Assembly: GCA_910585855.1 (NCBI GenBank)
Contig: CAJUGZ010000118.1
Coordinates: 1 to 12,280, forward strand
Length of the DNA: 12,280 nucleotides
Source of the DNA: an uncultured Lachnospiraceae bacterium
Lineage (GTDB): Bacteria; Bacillota_A; Clostridia; Lachnospirales; Lachnospiraceae
Direction: 5' to 3'
In this document: positions 1 to 6,290 of the stretch, one piece after another
Layout of the letters: each line of letters opens with the position of its first letter
Numbering within the stretch: position 1 is the stretch's first letter
Program-made: the position numbers and the translations under genes
The notes under the pieces: generated by a model
What the model saw: only the letters and a program-made list of their open reading frames with translations
What the model was told of the DNA's origin: nothing
The model's database searches: none

Positions 1-107
1 CACATAAGACGCTAAAATACAGCGTCTAAGTGCCGACGGGAAATGATGACCCTGCGCAGATATCCCTTGGGCTTCCGGCTATGTATTTCAGTCGAAAAAT
101 AGAGGTG
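1..107 (+). repeat. Dispersed structured element, copy A (5' end cut by the window edge)
   Basis: First of four copies of a conserved element in this window. It begins inside the element at CACATAAG. It has a perfect 7-bp hairpin (AGACGCT 7-13, AGCGTCT 21-27, loop AAAATAC), then the conserved core TAAGTGCCGACGGG / AAATGATGACCCT (28-53), then the 3' arm of the closing stem (about 60-79, ending CTTCCGGC). The tail TATGTATTTC...AAAATAGAG (80-104) is shared with copy C. The 5' arm must lie upstream of the window; copies B and C predict a complement of GATATCCCTTGGGCTTCCGG about 45-75 nt before position 1. Short loop and tail put it in one subtype with copy C. The function is unknown. The preceding gene is outside the window. 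Confidence 0.85.
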
Positions 108-160
108 TAAAAAATGAAGCTACTGGGAGTAGAATAAAATAAAAAGGAAATTGGTGTATT

Positions 161-748
161 ATGATTATAAAAGAGGTTAATTTGGAAACGGTTTGTGGGA
201 TTACTAGTACGTTGCCTGTTAATACAGAACCGGAAATTGCTTTTGCTGGGAAGTCAAATGTTGGAAAGTCTTCTTTGATTAATGCTTTGATTCAGCGCAA
301 GGCATTGGCTCGGACTTCTTCTCAGCCCGGTAAGACGCAGACACTTAATTTTTATCATGTCAATCGGGCGTTTTATTATGTGGATCTTCCGGGGTATGGT
401 TATGCGAAGGTAGCAGTGTCTGAGAAGGAAAAATGGGGGAAGATGATTGAACGTTATTTAAGAAAGTCTGAGCAGCTTCGGGCGGTTTTTTTGTTGGTGG
501 ATATTCGTCATGCTCCTTCGGAGAATGATAGAATAATGTATCAGTGGATTTTGGGAAATGGGTTTCATCCGATTATAATTGCTACAAAGTTGGATAAAAT
601 AAAAAGAAGTCAGGTACAAAGGCAGGTACGCCTGATTCGGGATGGACTTCAGGTGGAGGAGGATACGATATTGATTCCTTTTTCGGCTGAAACGAAACAG
701 GGACGGGAAGAGATTTGGGAGTTGGTAGAGCAGTTGATTGCAGAGTAG
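161..748 (+). CDS. engB: Ribosome biogenesis GTP-binding protein YsxC/YihA (EngB)
   Basis: This is a 195-residue TRAFAC GTPase of the EngB/YsxC/YihA family, a usual family length. The family acts in late assembly of the large ribosomal subunit in the cytoplasm. All G motifs are visible: G1 GKSNVGKSS (30-38), the G2 region PGKTQTLNF (57-65), G3 DLPGYGYAKV (75-84), G4 TKLDK (142-146) and G5 SAETKQG (175-181). The DLPGYG motif and the GKTQTLNF segment are characteristic of EngB as opposed to Era or Der. The ATG follows AAGGAAA at about 10 nt. It is followed after 66 nt by sdaAB, which is unrelated in function. The gene that precedes it is outside the window; lon is common there in Firmicutes, but this cannot be seen. 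Confidence 0.95.
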   Translation: MIIKEVNLETVCGITSTLPVNTEPEIAFAGKSNVGKSSLINALIQRKALARTSSQPGKTQTLNFYHVNRAFYYVDLPGYGYAKVAVSEKEKWGKMIERYLRKSEQLRAVFLLVDIRHAPSENDRIMYQWILGNGFHPIIIATKLDKIKRSQVQRQVRLIRDGLQVEEDTILIPFSAETKQGREEIWELVEQLIAE

Positions 749-814
749 GGGAAGTGGAATTAGAGGCAGGGCGGAAAGTGATTTTGTTGAGGATGAATAG
801 AGAGGAAAACGGAT

Positions 815-1480
815 ATGGGGTTGTTTGATATTATTGGACCTGTTATGGTTGGACCTTCTAGTTCCCATACGGCTGGGGCTGCCAGAATTGGTTATATTTG
901 CAGTAAAATGATGGATGAGAGGATTTCGGAGGCTAGGATTTTGTTTTATGGCTCTTTTTTGGCTACGGGGAAAGGGCATGGAACGGATAAGGCATTGGTT
1001 GCAGGGCTGCTTGGAATGAAACCGGATGATGAGCGGATTCCTTATAGTTTAGAGATTGCCAGAGAGCAGGAGATGCAGGTGCTGTTTGGAGCAGTGGAAC
1101 TGACGGAAGCGCATCCGAATACAGTAAAGCTGATTTTAACTGGGAGGAGTGGAAGAAAGTTAGAGGTGGTGGCGGCTTCTACTGGAGGAGGACGAATTCG
1201 GATTTGTCAGATTGACGGGTTGGATGCAAATTTTTGTGGGGATTATCCTACTTTGATTATTCACAATTTAGATCAGCCCGGATCGGTGATGGAAGTGACG
1301 GCTATGTTGGCAAAGGAACAGGTAAATATTGCAACAATGCAGCTTTATCGGAATCGCCGGGGTGGTAATGCTGTTATGATATTGGAGTGCGATCAGGAGA
1401 TTTCAAAGGAATTTTTAGAATGGATCAAACGGTTAGAGGGCATACTGAAGGTGACATATTTAAGTCTTAGGGAAGGATAG
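815..1480 (+). CDS. sdaAB: L-serine dehydratase, iron-sulfur-dependent, beta subunit
   Basis: Small (beta) subunit of the two-chain [4Fe-4S] L-serine dehydratase, which deaminates L-serine to pyruvate and ammonia. The 221 residues match the family size. The N-terminal domain carries the signature GPVMVGPSSSHTAGAARIG (8-26). The C-terminal part, from about residue 148 (TLIIHNLDQPGSVMEVTAML), is an ACT domain that may bind ligand or mediate assembly. The ATG at 815 is preceded by AGAGGAAAA at a good distance. The alpha subunit follows after 55 nt, so the two are presumably co-transcribed. No promoter was seen in the 66-nt gap after engB, so the transcript may start upstream of engB. Confidence 0.95.
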   Translation: MGLFDIIGPVMVGPSSSHTAGAARIGYICSKMMDERISEARILFYGSFLATGKGHGTDKALVAGLLGMKPDDERIPYSLEIAREQEMQVLFGAVELTEAHPNTVKLILTGRSGRKLEVVAASTGGGRIRICQIDGLDANFCGDYPTLIIHNLDQPGSVMEVTAMLAKEQVNIATMQLYRNRRGGNAVMILECDQEISKEFLEWIKRLEGILKVTYLSLREG

Positions 1481-1535
1481 AAACGGGGTTTTTATTGTTT
1501 TTTTATTATGAAAATTTTGGAATGGAGTAAAACAG

Positions 1536-2402
1536 ATGGGTTATCGATCTTTGGCGGAAATTGCTTCTTATGGGCAGGAAAAAGGGCTTTCTTTTTGGGA
1601 AATTATTGTGATGGGGGATATGCGGGAACGAGATGTGACTATGCAGGAGTCAATGGAAAAGATGACGGCTATGTATCAGGCTATGAAGCGGGCAGATGCG
1701 GGATATGAGGAGAATCTGCGGTCTTCTAGTCGATTGGTGGGCGGAGATGGGGAAAAGGTGCAGAAATATTTTTTGAAGGGGGAGAGTTTATGCGGAGAAT
1801 TGATTGGCAAAGTGATGGAGCGGGCAATTAAGATGAGTGAATCGAATGCCTGTATGAAGCGGATTGTGGCAGCACCTACTGCCGGATCTTGCGGGGTGCT
1901 TCCGGCGGTGCTTTTGACTATGGAGGAGAGGTTTTTAATTTTGCAGGAGCAGATTATACAGGCACTTTATGTGGCAGCCGGGATTGGTGAGGTGATTGCT
2001 TATCGGGCTTTTATTGCTGGGGCACAGGGGGGATGTCAGGCGGAGATTGGATCGGCTTCTGCTATGGCGGCTGGGGCAGCGGCTTTTTTAAAGGGGGCAG
2101 ATGCGGAAGGGATTATTCATGCGGCAGCATTGGCTTTGAAAAATCTGCTTGGACTGGCTTGTGATCCGGTGGCTGGATTGGTGGAAGTTCCTTGTGTGAA
2201 GAGGAATGTGCTTGGGGCGGTAAATGCATTGACTTCGGCGGATTTAGTGCTTGCCGGGGTGCGGAGTGCAATTCCGCCGGATGAAGTGATTGATGCAATG
2301 CGGGCGATTGGGGTCGGGATGTCGGCAGCGATTCGGGAAACTGGGGAAGGCGGGCTGGCGGCTACTCCTACTGGGGTGGAGATTGCAAGGCGGTTGAAAT
2401 AA
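1536..2402 (+). CDS. sdaAA: L-serine dehydratase, iron-sulfur-dependent, alpha subunit
   Basis: Large (alpha) subunit of the oxygen-labile L-serine dehydratase, 288 residues, the family length. It carries the catalytic-domain motifs APTAGSCGVLPA (113-124), GGCQAEIGSASAMAAG (165-180) and LACDPVAGLVEVPCVKRN (207-224). Cys167, Cys209 and Cys220 have the 42- and 11-residue spacings I recall for the cluster ligands of the structurally studied single-chain enzymes, so they are the likely [4Fe-4S] ligands. The C terminus reads TGEGGLAATPTGVEIARRLK, a normal family ending. The start has GGAG about 8 nt upstream. A 66-residue frame at 1508 in another phase is a shadow. The stop is followed within about 50 nt by structured element copy B. 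Confidence 0.95.
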   Translation: MGYRSLAEIASYGQEKGLSFWEIIVMGDMRERDVTMQESMEKMTAMYQAMKRADAGYEENLRSSSRLVGGDGEKVQKYFLKGESLCGELIGKVMERAIKMSESNACMKRIVAAPTAGSCGVLPAVLLTMEERFLILQEQIIQALYVAAGIGEVIAYRAFIAGAQGGCQAEIGSASAMAAGAAAFLKGADAEGIIHAAALALKNLLGLACDPVAGLVEVPCVKRNVLGAVNALTSADLVLAGVRSAIPPDEVIDAMRAIGVGMSAAIRETGEGGLAATPTGVEIARRLK

Positions 2403-2452
2403 AAAATTCCGATTGATCCGGATGCTGGAATTGAATTGAGTAATCGAATTAG

Positions 2453-2614
2453 TCGGACGCCGGAATTAAATAAGAGGTCTATTCCGAACCCGCTTTCGCT
2501 TAGCATTTCCTATTTTCACAGCGGACATATAAGGTGCTAAAACACAGCAATACAGCACCTAAGTGCCGACGGGAAATGATGACCCTTCATAGACCTCTTA
2601 TTCGATTCCGGCTG
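2453..2614 (+). repeat. Dispersed structured element, copy B (complete, 3' of sdaAA)
   Basis: Complete copy. The closing stem has CCGGAAT (2460-2466) pairing with ATTCCGG (2605-2611), then a perfect 13-bp inner arm, ATAAGAGGTCTAT (2470-2482) with ATAGACCTCTTAT (2589-2601). Inside are CCGCT (2490-2494) against AGCGG (2520-2524), CATTTCC (2504-2510) against GGAAATG (2572-2578) and the hairpin AGGTGCT (2532-2538) with AGCACCT (2554-2560). The hairpin loop is the 15-nt form AAAACACAGCAATAC, shared with copy D. The core TGCCGACGGG / AAATGATGACCCT is as in the other copies. It lies about 50 nt after sdaAA, in the same orientation, and abuts the hsdM relic on its other side. Confidence 0.88.
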
Positions 2615-2973
2615 TTAAAAAGCTGAGATATGGACGGCTGCCGGATTTTAATGAAAGAGGGGAATTGGTTGGGATAGAAGAGGATAAAGAGAAAGGGGAT
2701 CAAGGGAAAACGGTGTTTGCACGTTATATGGAGGATACTACATTTTTAATTCCTACTCTGCAGGTGCTGCAAAAGATTATTACGGGATTATAGGATTAAT
2801 ATGAGCATGATATTGCAGATTTGGATATGTAGGGTGATTTGTATGAATATATACTTGATAAATTGTCTACAGCCGGACAGAATGGACAATTTCGGACACC
2901 GAAGCATATATATAATATTAATAAAAGAAGAATTGATAAAAATGGATTTATTAGTCAAAATCGAAATTTATGA
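2614..2973 (+). pseudogene. hsdM: Decayed internal fragment of a type I restriction-modification HsdM
   Basis: One reading frame keeps recognisable HsdM sequence but is broken by in-frame stops at 2791, 2797 and 2830. In order it reads KKLRYGRLPDFNERGEL, then FARYMEDTTFLIPTLQVLQK, then YEHDIADLDM, stop, GDLYEYILDKLSTAGQNGQF and RTPKHIYNINK. The segment (GDLYEYxLxKLxTAGxNGQFRTPxHI) is the hallmark sequence between the N-terminal helical domain and the methylase domain of type I N6-adenine methyltransferase subunits. There is no start codon, and the SAM-binding and NPPF motifs are missing. The 5' side abuts copy B. Past the stop at 2971 the homology fades. The assignment rests on remembered family sequence. 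Confidence 0.75.
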
Positions 2974-3058
2974 AGGAATTTCTTTAACTTTCCCCATTTT
3001 TCAAGGTTTTTCAAACTTCAAATAGTGAAATGATATGTATTTTCCCTTGTTTTTGTCC

Positions 3059-3250
3059 TTATGGGCATTTGACAAGGGAATGTCTTTTCTGAATGTGCTT
3101 AGTCGTTGCCTGTAAAAACCTAGCGGAAGTTCGCTTAGCTTCCCTTGTGGCATGAGCATATACATTCATTGTGGTACTGACATCTGAGTGTTCTAAAAGT
3201 TTCTGCACTTCTCTGTAGTAGTTGCGGTGGCAAAGCTTCCCATACTGCAT
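3059..3250 (-). pseudogene. C-terminal relic of a tyrosine recombinase/integrase
   Basis: The minus-strand frame encodes VQKLLEHSDVSTTMNVYAHA followed by TREAKRTSARFL, the typical C-terminal end of phage- or ICE-type tyrosine integrases. The LxHSDVSTTMNVYAH segment contains the catalytic tyrosine nucleophile and the preceding histidine-region helix. The R-K-HxxR catalytic residues are gone: the upstream 14 residues (MQYGKLCHRNYYRE) do not resemble an integrase. It cannot be active. It may come from an element that brought in the neighbouring accessory block, or from a recombinase once associated with the restriction locus. The NVYAH-type ending favours an integrative element over hsdS invertases, but this is a judgement, not proof. 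Confidence 0.75.
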
Positions 3251-3321
3251 ACGGTTTTTGAGTTGCTCCTTTCTTGTAAGATTTATAAGGAACTGATTTG
3301 AAAATGACAGGAGTTTTGTTG

Positions 3322-3645
3322 TTATAGGTTTTCTTTATAGGCATTTCCCCATGTTTCCATAGCATTCAGTATAGGTCGCATAGATTCGCCTAATTCGCTT
3401 AGTGCATACTCAACTCGTGGGAGAACTTCAGGATAAACAGTACGGGTAATAATTGCATCTGCCTCCATTGAGCGGAGACTGTCGGTCAGCACTTTCTGGC
3501 TTATCCCTTCTAAATCCTTTTGCAACTCATTAAAACGCCAAGGTCTTTGAAGAAGATTCCGCATAATCAGCAGCTTCCATTTGCTTCCTATAAGCTGAAC
3601 AGTTGTGGCTACGGGGCAAGCGGGTAACTCGTCTTTTGTTTTCAT
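3322..3645 (-). CDS. HxlR-family winged-helix transcriptional regulator
   Basis: A 107-residue single-domain protein with the HxlR winged helix-turn-helix fold. CPVATTVQLIGSKWKLLIMR (10-29) is the classic start, with the conserved Cys10-Pro, the IGSKWKLLIMRNLL helix and RFNELQKDLEGISQKVLTDS (37-56) as the helix-turn-helix. VEYALSELGESMRPIL (78-93) forms the wing and dimer helix. HxlR proteins are dimeric sensors of electrophiles, quinones or redox state, often through the N-terminal cysteine. The ATG has an excellent site, GGAGGTG, five bases upstream. It is divergent from the ACGX peptide gene and is likely the cassette's regulator. It probably also controls itself, given the inverted repeat in its leader. 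The divergent quinone-reductase-like gene fits this kind of regulator. Confidence 0.92.
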   Translation of the reverse strand: MKTKDELPACPVATTVQLIGSKWKLLIMRNLLQRPWRFNELQKDLEGISQKVLTDSLRSMEADAIITRTVYPEVLPRVEYALSELGESMRPILNAMETWGNAYKENL

Positions 3646-3666
3646 ATAGACACCTCCATAAATAAT

Positions 3667-3684
3667 ACACTCATTTTTGGGTGT
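3667..3684. promoter_or_regulatory. Candidate HxlR operator in the hxlR leader
   Basis: Inverted repeat ACACTC-ATTTTT-GGGTGT (one G-T pair) between the hxlR -10 box and its ribosome binding site. Position and symmetry suit an autoregulatory operator; binding is inferred. Confidence 0.4.
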
Positions 3685-3693
3685 TACATTACA

Positions 3694-3722
3694 ATTATAG
3701 TGCTATATTCCGCAAAAATCAA
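3694..3722 (-). promoter_or_regulatory. Promoter of the HxlR gene
   Basis: Read on the minus strand: -35 TTGATT (3717-3722) and -10 TATAAT (3694-3699) with a 17-bp spacer, a good vegetative sigma-A type promoter. It is about 50 nt upstream of the ATG at 3645. Confidence 0.7.
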
Positions 3723-3790
3723 GTCTGCAATGCATTAACAGAAAATTTACAAATAAATTTTGAGAGCATAGAGGCGACAATAGCACAAAA

Positions 3791-3866
3791 GTTACAAAAA
3801 AGTAACCTAGGTTATAAAAAAGTGCGTACTTGTAGGGGGGAAAAATATCCGTACAATAGTAAGTAC
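3791..3866 (+). promoter_or_regulatory. Regulatory region of the ACGX operon, with overlapping palindromes
   Basis: The 264-bp divergent intergenic region carries symmetric sites upstream of the peptide gene. GTTAC (3791-3795) and GTAAC (3802-3806) are inverted around six A. TAACCTAGGTTA (3803-3814) is a perfect 12-bp palindrome sharing the middle half-site. GTACTT (3826-3831) is inverted to AAGTAC (3861-3866). A possible -10, TACAAT (3852-3857), lies inside the last pair with a weak TTGTAG -35 about 16 bp upstream; an alternative is GTTACA with TATAAA (3812-3817). Operators over the promoter suggest control by the adjacent HxlR protein. The exact start site cannot be settled by eye. Confidence 0.5.
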
Positions 3867-3909
3867 AGAGGGCAGAAACCCGCTGAATACTTATATGGAG
3901 GTCTAAAAA

Positions 3910-4143
3910 ATGGCACTTTTTAATCTGTTTGGATGGAACAAGAAAATGGAGGCTGCTCCTGCGGCTGCTTGTGGTTCTGCTTGCGGCACTGGTGATAAGC
4001 CGGAAGAGAAGCCTGCCGCTTGCGGCTCAGCCTGCGGTGCTGGTGATAAGCCTGCTGAAGCTCCTGCTGCTTGTGGTGCAGCCGACAAGCCGGAAGAAAA
4101 GCCTGCTGCTTGCGGCTCAGCCTGTGGTGCTGGCGACAAGTAA
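3910..4143 (+). CDS. ACGX-repeat Cys-rich peptide, putative RiPP precursor
   Basis: A 77-residue precursor-like peptide. The N-terminal leader-like part MALFNLFGWNKKMEAAP (1-17) is followed by a Cys/Ala/Gly repeat core: AACGSACG (19-26, 36-43 and 66-73) plus a shortened unit AACGAADK (53-60), separated by Asp-Lys-Pro-Glu spacers. There are seven Cys: 21, 25, 38, 42, 55, 68 and 72. It matches what I recall as the ACGX-repeat peptide family, which is encoded next to a dedicated radical SAM/SPASM enzyme, as here 104 nt downstream. The expected chemistry is thioether or related Cys modification, but product and function are not known to me. The ribosome binding site GGAGGT is strong, seven bases before the ATG. 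Frames in the other phases here are repeat shadows. Confidence 0.85.
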   Translation: MALFNLFGWNKKMEAAPAAACGSACGTGDKPEEKPAACGSACGAGDKPAEAPAACGAADKPEEKPAACGSACGAGDK

Positions 4144-4162
4144 ACCGTTCCATTCCCTAAAA

Positions 4163-4184
4163 AGCTGTTCCCAGCGGGAACGCT
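4163..4184 (+). promoter_or_regulatory. Intergenic hairpin between peptide and maturase genes
   Basis: AGC-T-GTTCCC-AGC-GGGAAC-GCT forms a hairpin with a 6-bp perfect inner stem (4167-4172 with 4176-4181) and three further pairs beyond a bulged T. No U-run follows, so it is not a standard terminator. A GGGAAC copy recurs at 4191-4196. It may slow transcription or protect the peptide mRNA so that precursor is made in excess of enzyme; this is inference. Confidence 0.5.
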
Positions 4185-4247
4185 CTCGCCGGGAACATTT
4201 AGATGTTACTCGGTATAACCGATTTTATATAAAGCGAGGTATGCGAT

Positions 4248-5300
4248 ATGAAGCAATATTTTTCTTTTCAATGGCACATTACAGATGAGTGCGATCAACG
4301 GTGTAAGCACTGTTACATTTTTTCGGGGGATACCTGCAAAAAGATAGATTCTATGGATTGGCAGCAAATGCAGGACACTTTTTATAATTGTCTTGATTTT
4401 TGCGAGGTTTATAAGCGTTTGCCCTATTTCTATATTACAGGCGGCGATCCGATCCTGCACCCTGATTTTTGGAGGCTTCTGGAACTGCTTCACGAACACA
4501 GCGTACCTTTTACTATTCTTGGAAATCCATTCCACTTAAACGATCAGGTCTGCCGTGAACTGAAAGCATACGGCTGTGAGAAATATCAGTTGTCAATCGA
4601 CGGTTTGCGTGAAACACACGACTGGTTCAGAAAGCCCGGTTCTTATGACTGTACTCTTGAAAAAATTAGCTGCATCAACCGTGCAGGAATCCGCAGCGTT
4701 GTGATGACGACAGTTTCTAAAACAAATCGAATGGAAATTCCCGACATTATCGATGAAGTTGTGAAAGCGGGCGTCAATGTATTTGCTTTTTCTCGTTATG
4801 TTCCAAGCGGCGGCGACTTAGATGCAAGTATGACTCCACAGGAGTATCGTGATCTGCTTGCAATATGTGATAAAAAATTCAAGGAATATGAAGCGGAAGG
4901 CTGTGATACATACTTTAACAAAAAGGATCACCTTTGGACGCTGTATGAATATGAAACGGGAGCGTTCAAAATTCCGACATCGGCAGAAGCGGGTATGATT
5001 TATGGTGGCTGTAACTGCGGAAACTGCCATATCACCATTCTTCCCACAGGTGAAGTTTACGCCTGCCGCCGGGTAGCCGACAGCCGTGTAGGTAATATTT
5101 TTACAGACCACCTTGATGATATATGGGTAACCAGTATGGAGTGCTACCGGGAATACAACAAATTTGGCAAATGTGCAAAGTGTAAACTGCTTGCATTTTG
5201 CCGGGGATGTCCCGCAGTTGCAAAAGGAACTAATGGAGATTTTTATGCTGCCAATCCGCAATGCTGGGCAGACGAGAAGAGCGATTTGTTCAGAAAGTGA
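4248..5300 (+). CDS. Radical SAM/SPASM peptide maturase (ACGX system)
   Basis: A 350-residue radical SAM enzyme. The N terminus has the CxxxCxxC cluster site CDQRCKHC (Cys15, 19, 22), followed by the SAM-binding YITGGDPI (62-69) and LSIDGL (115-120). The C-terminal SPASM region carries GGCNCGNC (253-260), ILPTGEVYACRR (264-275), CAKCKLLAFCRGC (309-321) and Cys339, enough cysteines for two auxiliary [4Fe-4S] clusters. SPASM enzymes of this form modify ribosomally made peptides. The substrate is most likely the Cys-rich repeat peptide directly upstream, with thioether crosslinking a reasonable guess. GAGG lies 8 nt before the ATG. The following dehydrogenase starts 8 nt after the stop, so they are translationally close. 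Confidence 0.92.
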   Translation: MKQYFSFQWHITDECDQRCKHCYIFSGDTCKKIDSMDWQQMQDTFYNCLDFCEVYKRLPYFYITGGDPILHPDFWRLLELLHEHSVPFTILGNPFHLNDQVCRELKAYGCEKYQLSIDGLRETHDWFRKPGSYDCTLEKISCINRAGIRSVVMTTVSKTNRMEIPDIIDEVVKAGVNVFAFSRYVPSGGDLDASMTPQEYRDLLAICDKKFKEYEAEGCDTYFNKKDHLWTLYEYETGAFKIPTSAEAGMIYGGCNCGNCHITILPTGEVYACRRVADSRVGNIFTDHLDDIWVTSMECYREYNKFGKCAKCKLLAFCRGCPAVAKGTNGDFYAANPQCWADEKSDLFRK

Positions 5301-5308
5301 GGATGTCT

Positions 5309-6268
5309 ATGAACAGAAAAATGAAAGCGGTTTTGCTTGATAAACCGACAGAAGCCGAGAATGTTGTATTTTGCGAGATTCCGATTCCCGAAGTAAAGCC
5401 CGGTTGGGTACTCGTAAAAATAAAAGCATTTGGAATAAATCACTCCGAACAGATTTTGCGGCTGAATGAAATCAGAGCCGATTATATTAGGAAGCCGATT
5501 ATTCCCGGTATTGAGTGTGTCGGAGAAATTGCTAATCCCTCAGACAGCGATTTTACAGTCGGACAAAAGGTAGTTGCTCTTATGGGCGGTATGGGACGCA
5601 GCTTTCACGGAAGCTATGCACAGTATGCACTTTTGCCGGTTCACCATGTATTTGCTGTAGAATCCGAACTTTCGTGGACGGATATGGCGGCAATCCCTGA
5701 AACCTACTTTACGGCATGGGGTTCGCTTTTTGAATGTCTTTGCCTGAAACCAAGCGATACATTATTGATTCGTGGCGCTACCTGTGCGCTGGGTTATGCG
5801 GCGATTCAGATAGCAAAAGTGATTGGCTGCACCGTCGTTGCAACAACGCATAAGGAAAGCAAGCTATCGTTGCTTGCTCAGGTAGATAAAGCGATTCTTG
5901 ATACTGGAAAACTGTCTGGTACACTAAATAGCGTAACAAAAGCACTGGAGCTGGTCGGTCCCAAAACCCTGCCTGACACACTCCACTGTGTGGAAAAAGG
6001 CGGGATTGTCTGCAATACGGGTATTTTAGGCGGTGTATATACGCTAAACGGTTTTGATCCTATTAAGGATATTCCAAATGGAGTATATCTTACTAGCTTC
6101 TTTTCCAATTATCCAACCGAAAAAACAATGCGGGATATTTTTGGATTTTTAGATGAACACAGCCTGAAGCCCGCCATAGGAGCAAACTTTGTGTTTGAAC
6201 AGATTCGGAACGCTTGTATGGCTCTTGACAGCGGAAGCGTGAACGGAAAAATCGTTGTCACCCTTTGA
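5309..6268 (+). CDS. Quinone-oxidoreductase-like medium-chain dehydrogenase
   Basis: A 319-residue member of the zeta-crystallin/quinone oxidoreductase branch of the medium-chain dehydrogenases. The catalytic N-terminal half has GINHSEQILR (42-51) and PGIECVGEI (66-74) without the Cys/His zinc ligand set. The Rossmann half carries IRGATCALGYAAIQIAKVIG (154-173), a variant of the AxxGxxG nucleotide motif, and HFGSYAQY-like SFHGSYAQYALLP (98-110). It probably uses NADPH to reduce quinones or electrophilic enones. I chose the ATG at 5309 because GAGG lies six bases upstream. An ATG at 5303 and longer starts overlap the maturase. Its company with an HxlR regulator suggests detoxification or redox supply to the cassette; a direct step on the peptide is possible but unsupported. 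Confidence 0.85.
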   Translation: MNRKMKAVLLDKPTEAENVVFCEIPIPEVKPGWVLVKIKAFGINHSEQILRLNEIRADYIRKPIIPGIECVGEIANPSDSDFTVGQKVVALMGGMGRSFHGSYAQYALLPVHHVFAVESELSWTDMAAIPETYFTAWGSLFECLCLKPSDTLLIRGATCALGYAAIQIAKVIGCTVVATTHKESKLSLLAQVDKAILDTGKLSGTLNSVTKALELVGPKTLPDTLHCVEKGGIVCNTGILGGVYTLNGFDPIKDIPNGVYLTSFFSNYPTEKTMRDIFGFLDEHSLKPAIGANFVFEQIRNACMALDSGSVNGKIVVTL

Positions 6269-6290
6269 CAGCAGGCAGGAGAAATAAGCA

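Noticed and set aside
2403..2545. Open frame in phase with sdaAA after its stop, running through element copy B
   Set aside because: It has no start of its own, is mostly the element's conserved core read as protein and ends at a stop within the hairpin. sdaAA is already full length, so this is not a readthrough extension I can support.
3043..3076. CCCTTG...CAAGGG inverted repeat as a terminator
   Set aside because: A six-base stem with a loop of more than 20 nt and no properly placed U-run; probably chance.
3903..4288. Long frames on both strands over the ACGX peptide gene
   Set aside because: They are Pro/Ala/Gln- or Leu-rich shadows of the repetitive GC-rich codons. Only the 3910 frame has a strong ribosome binding site and a family-like product.
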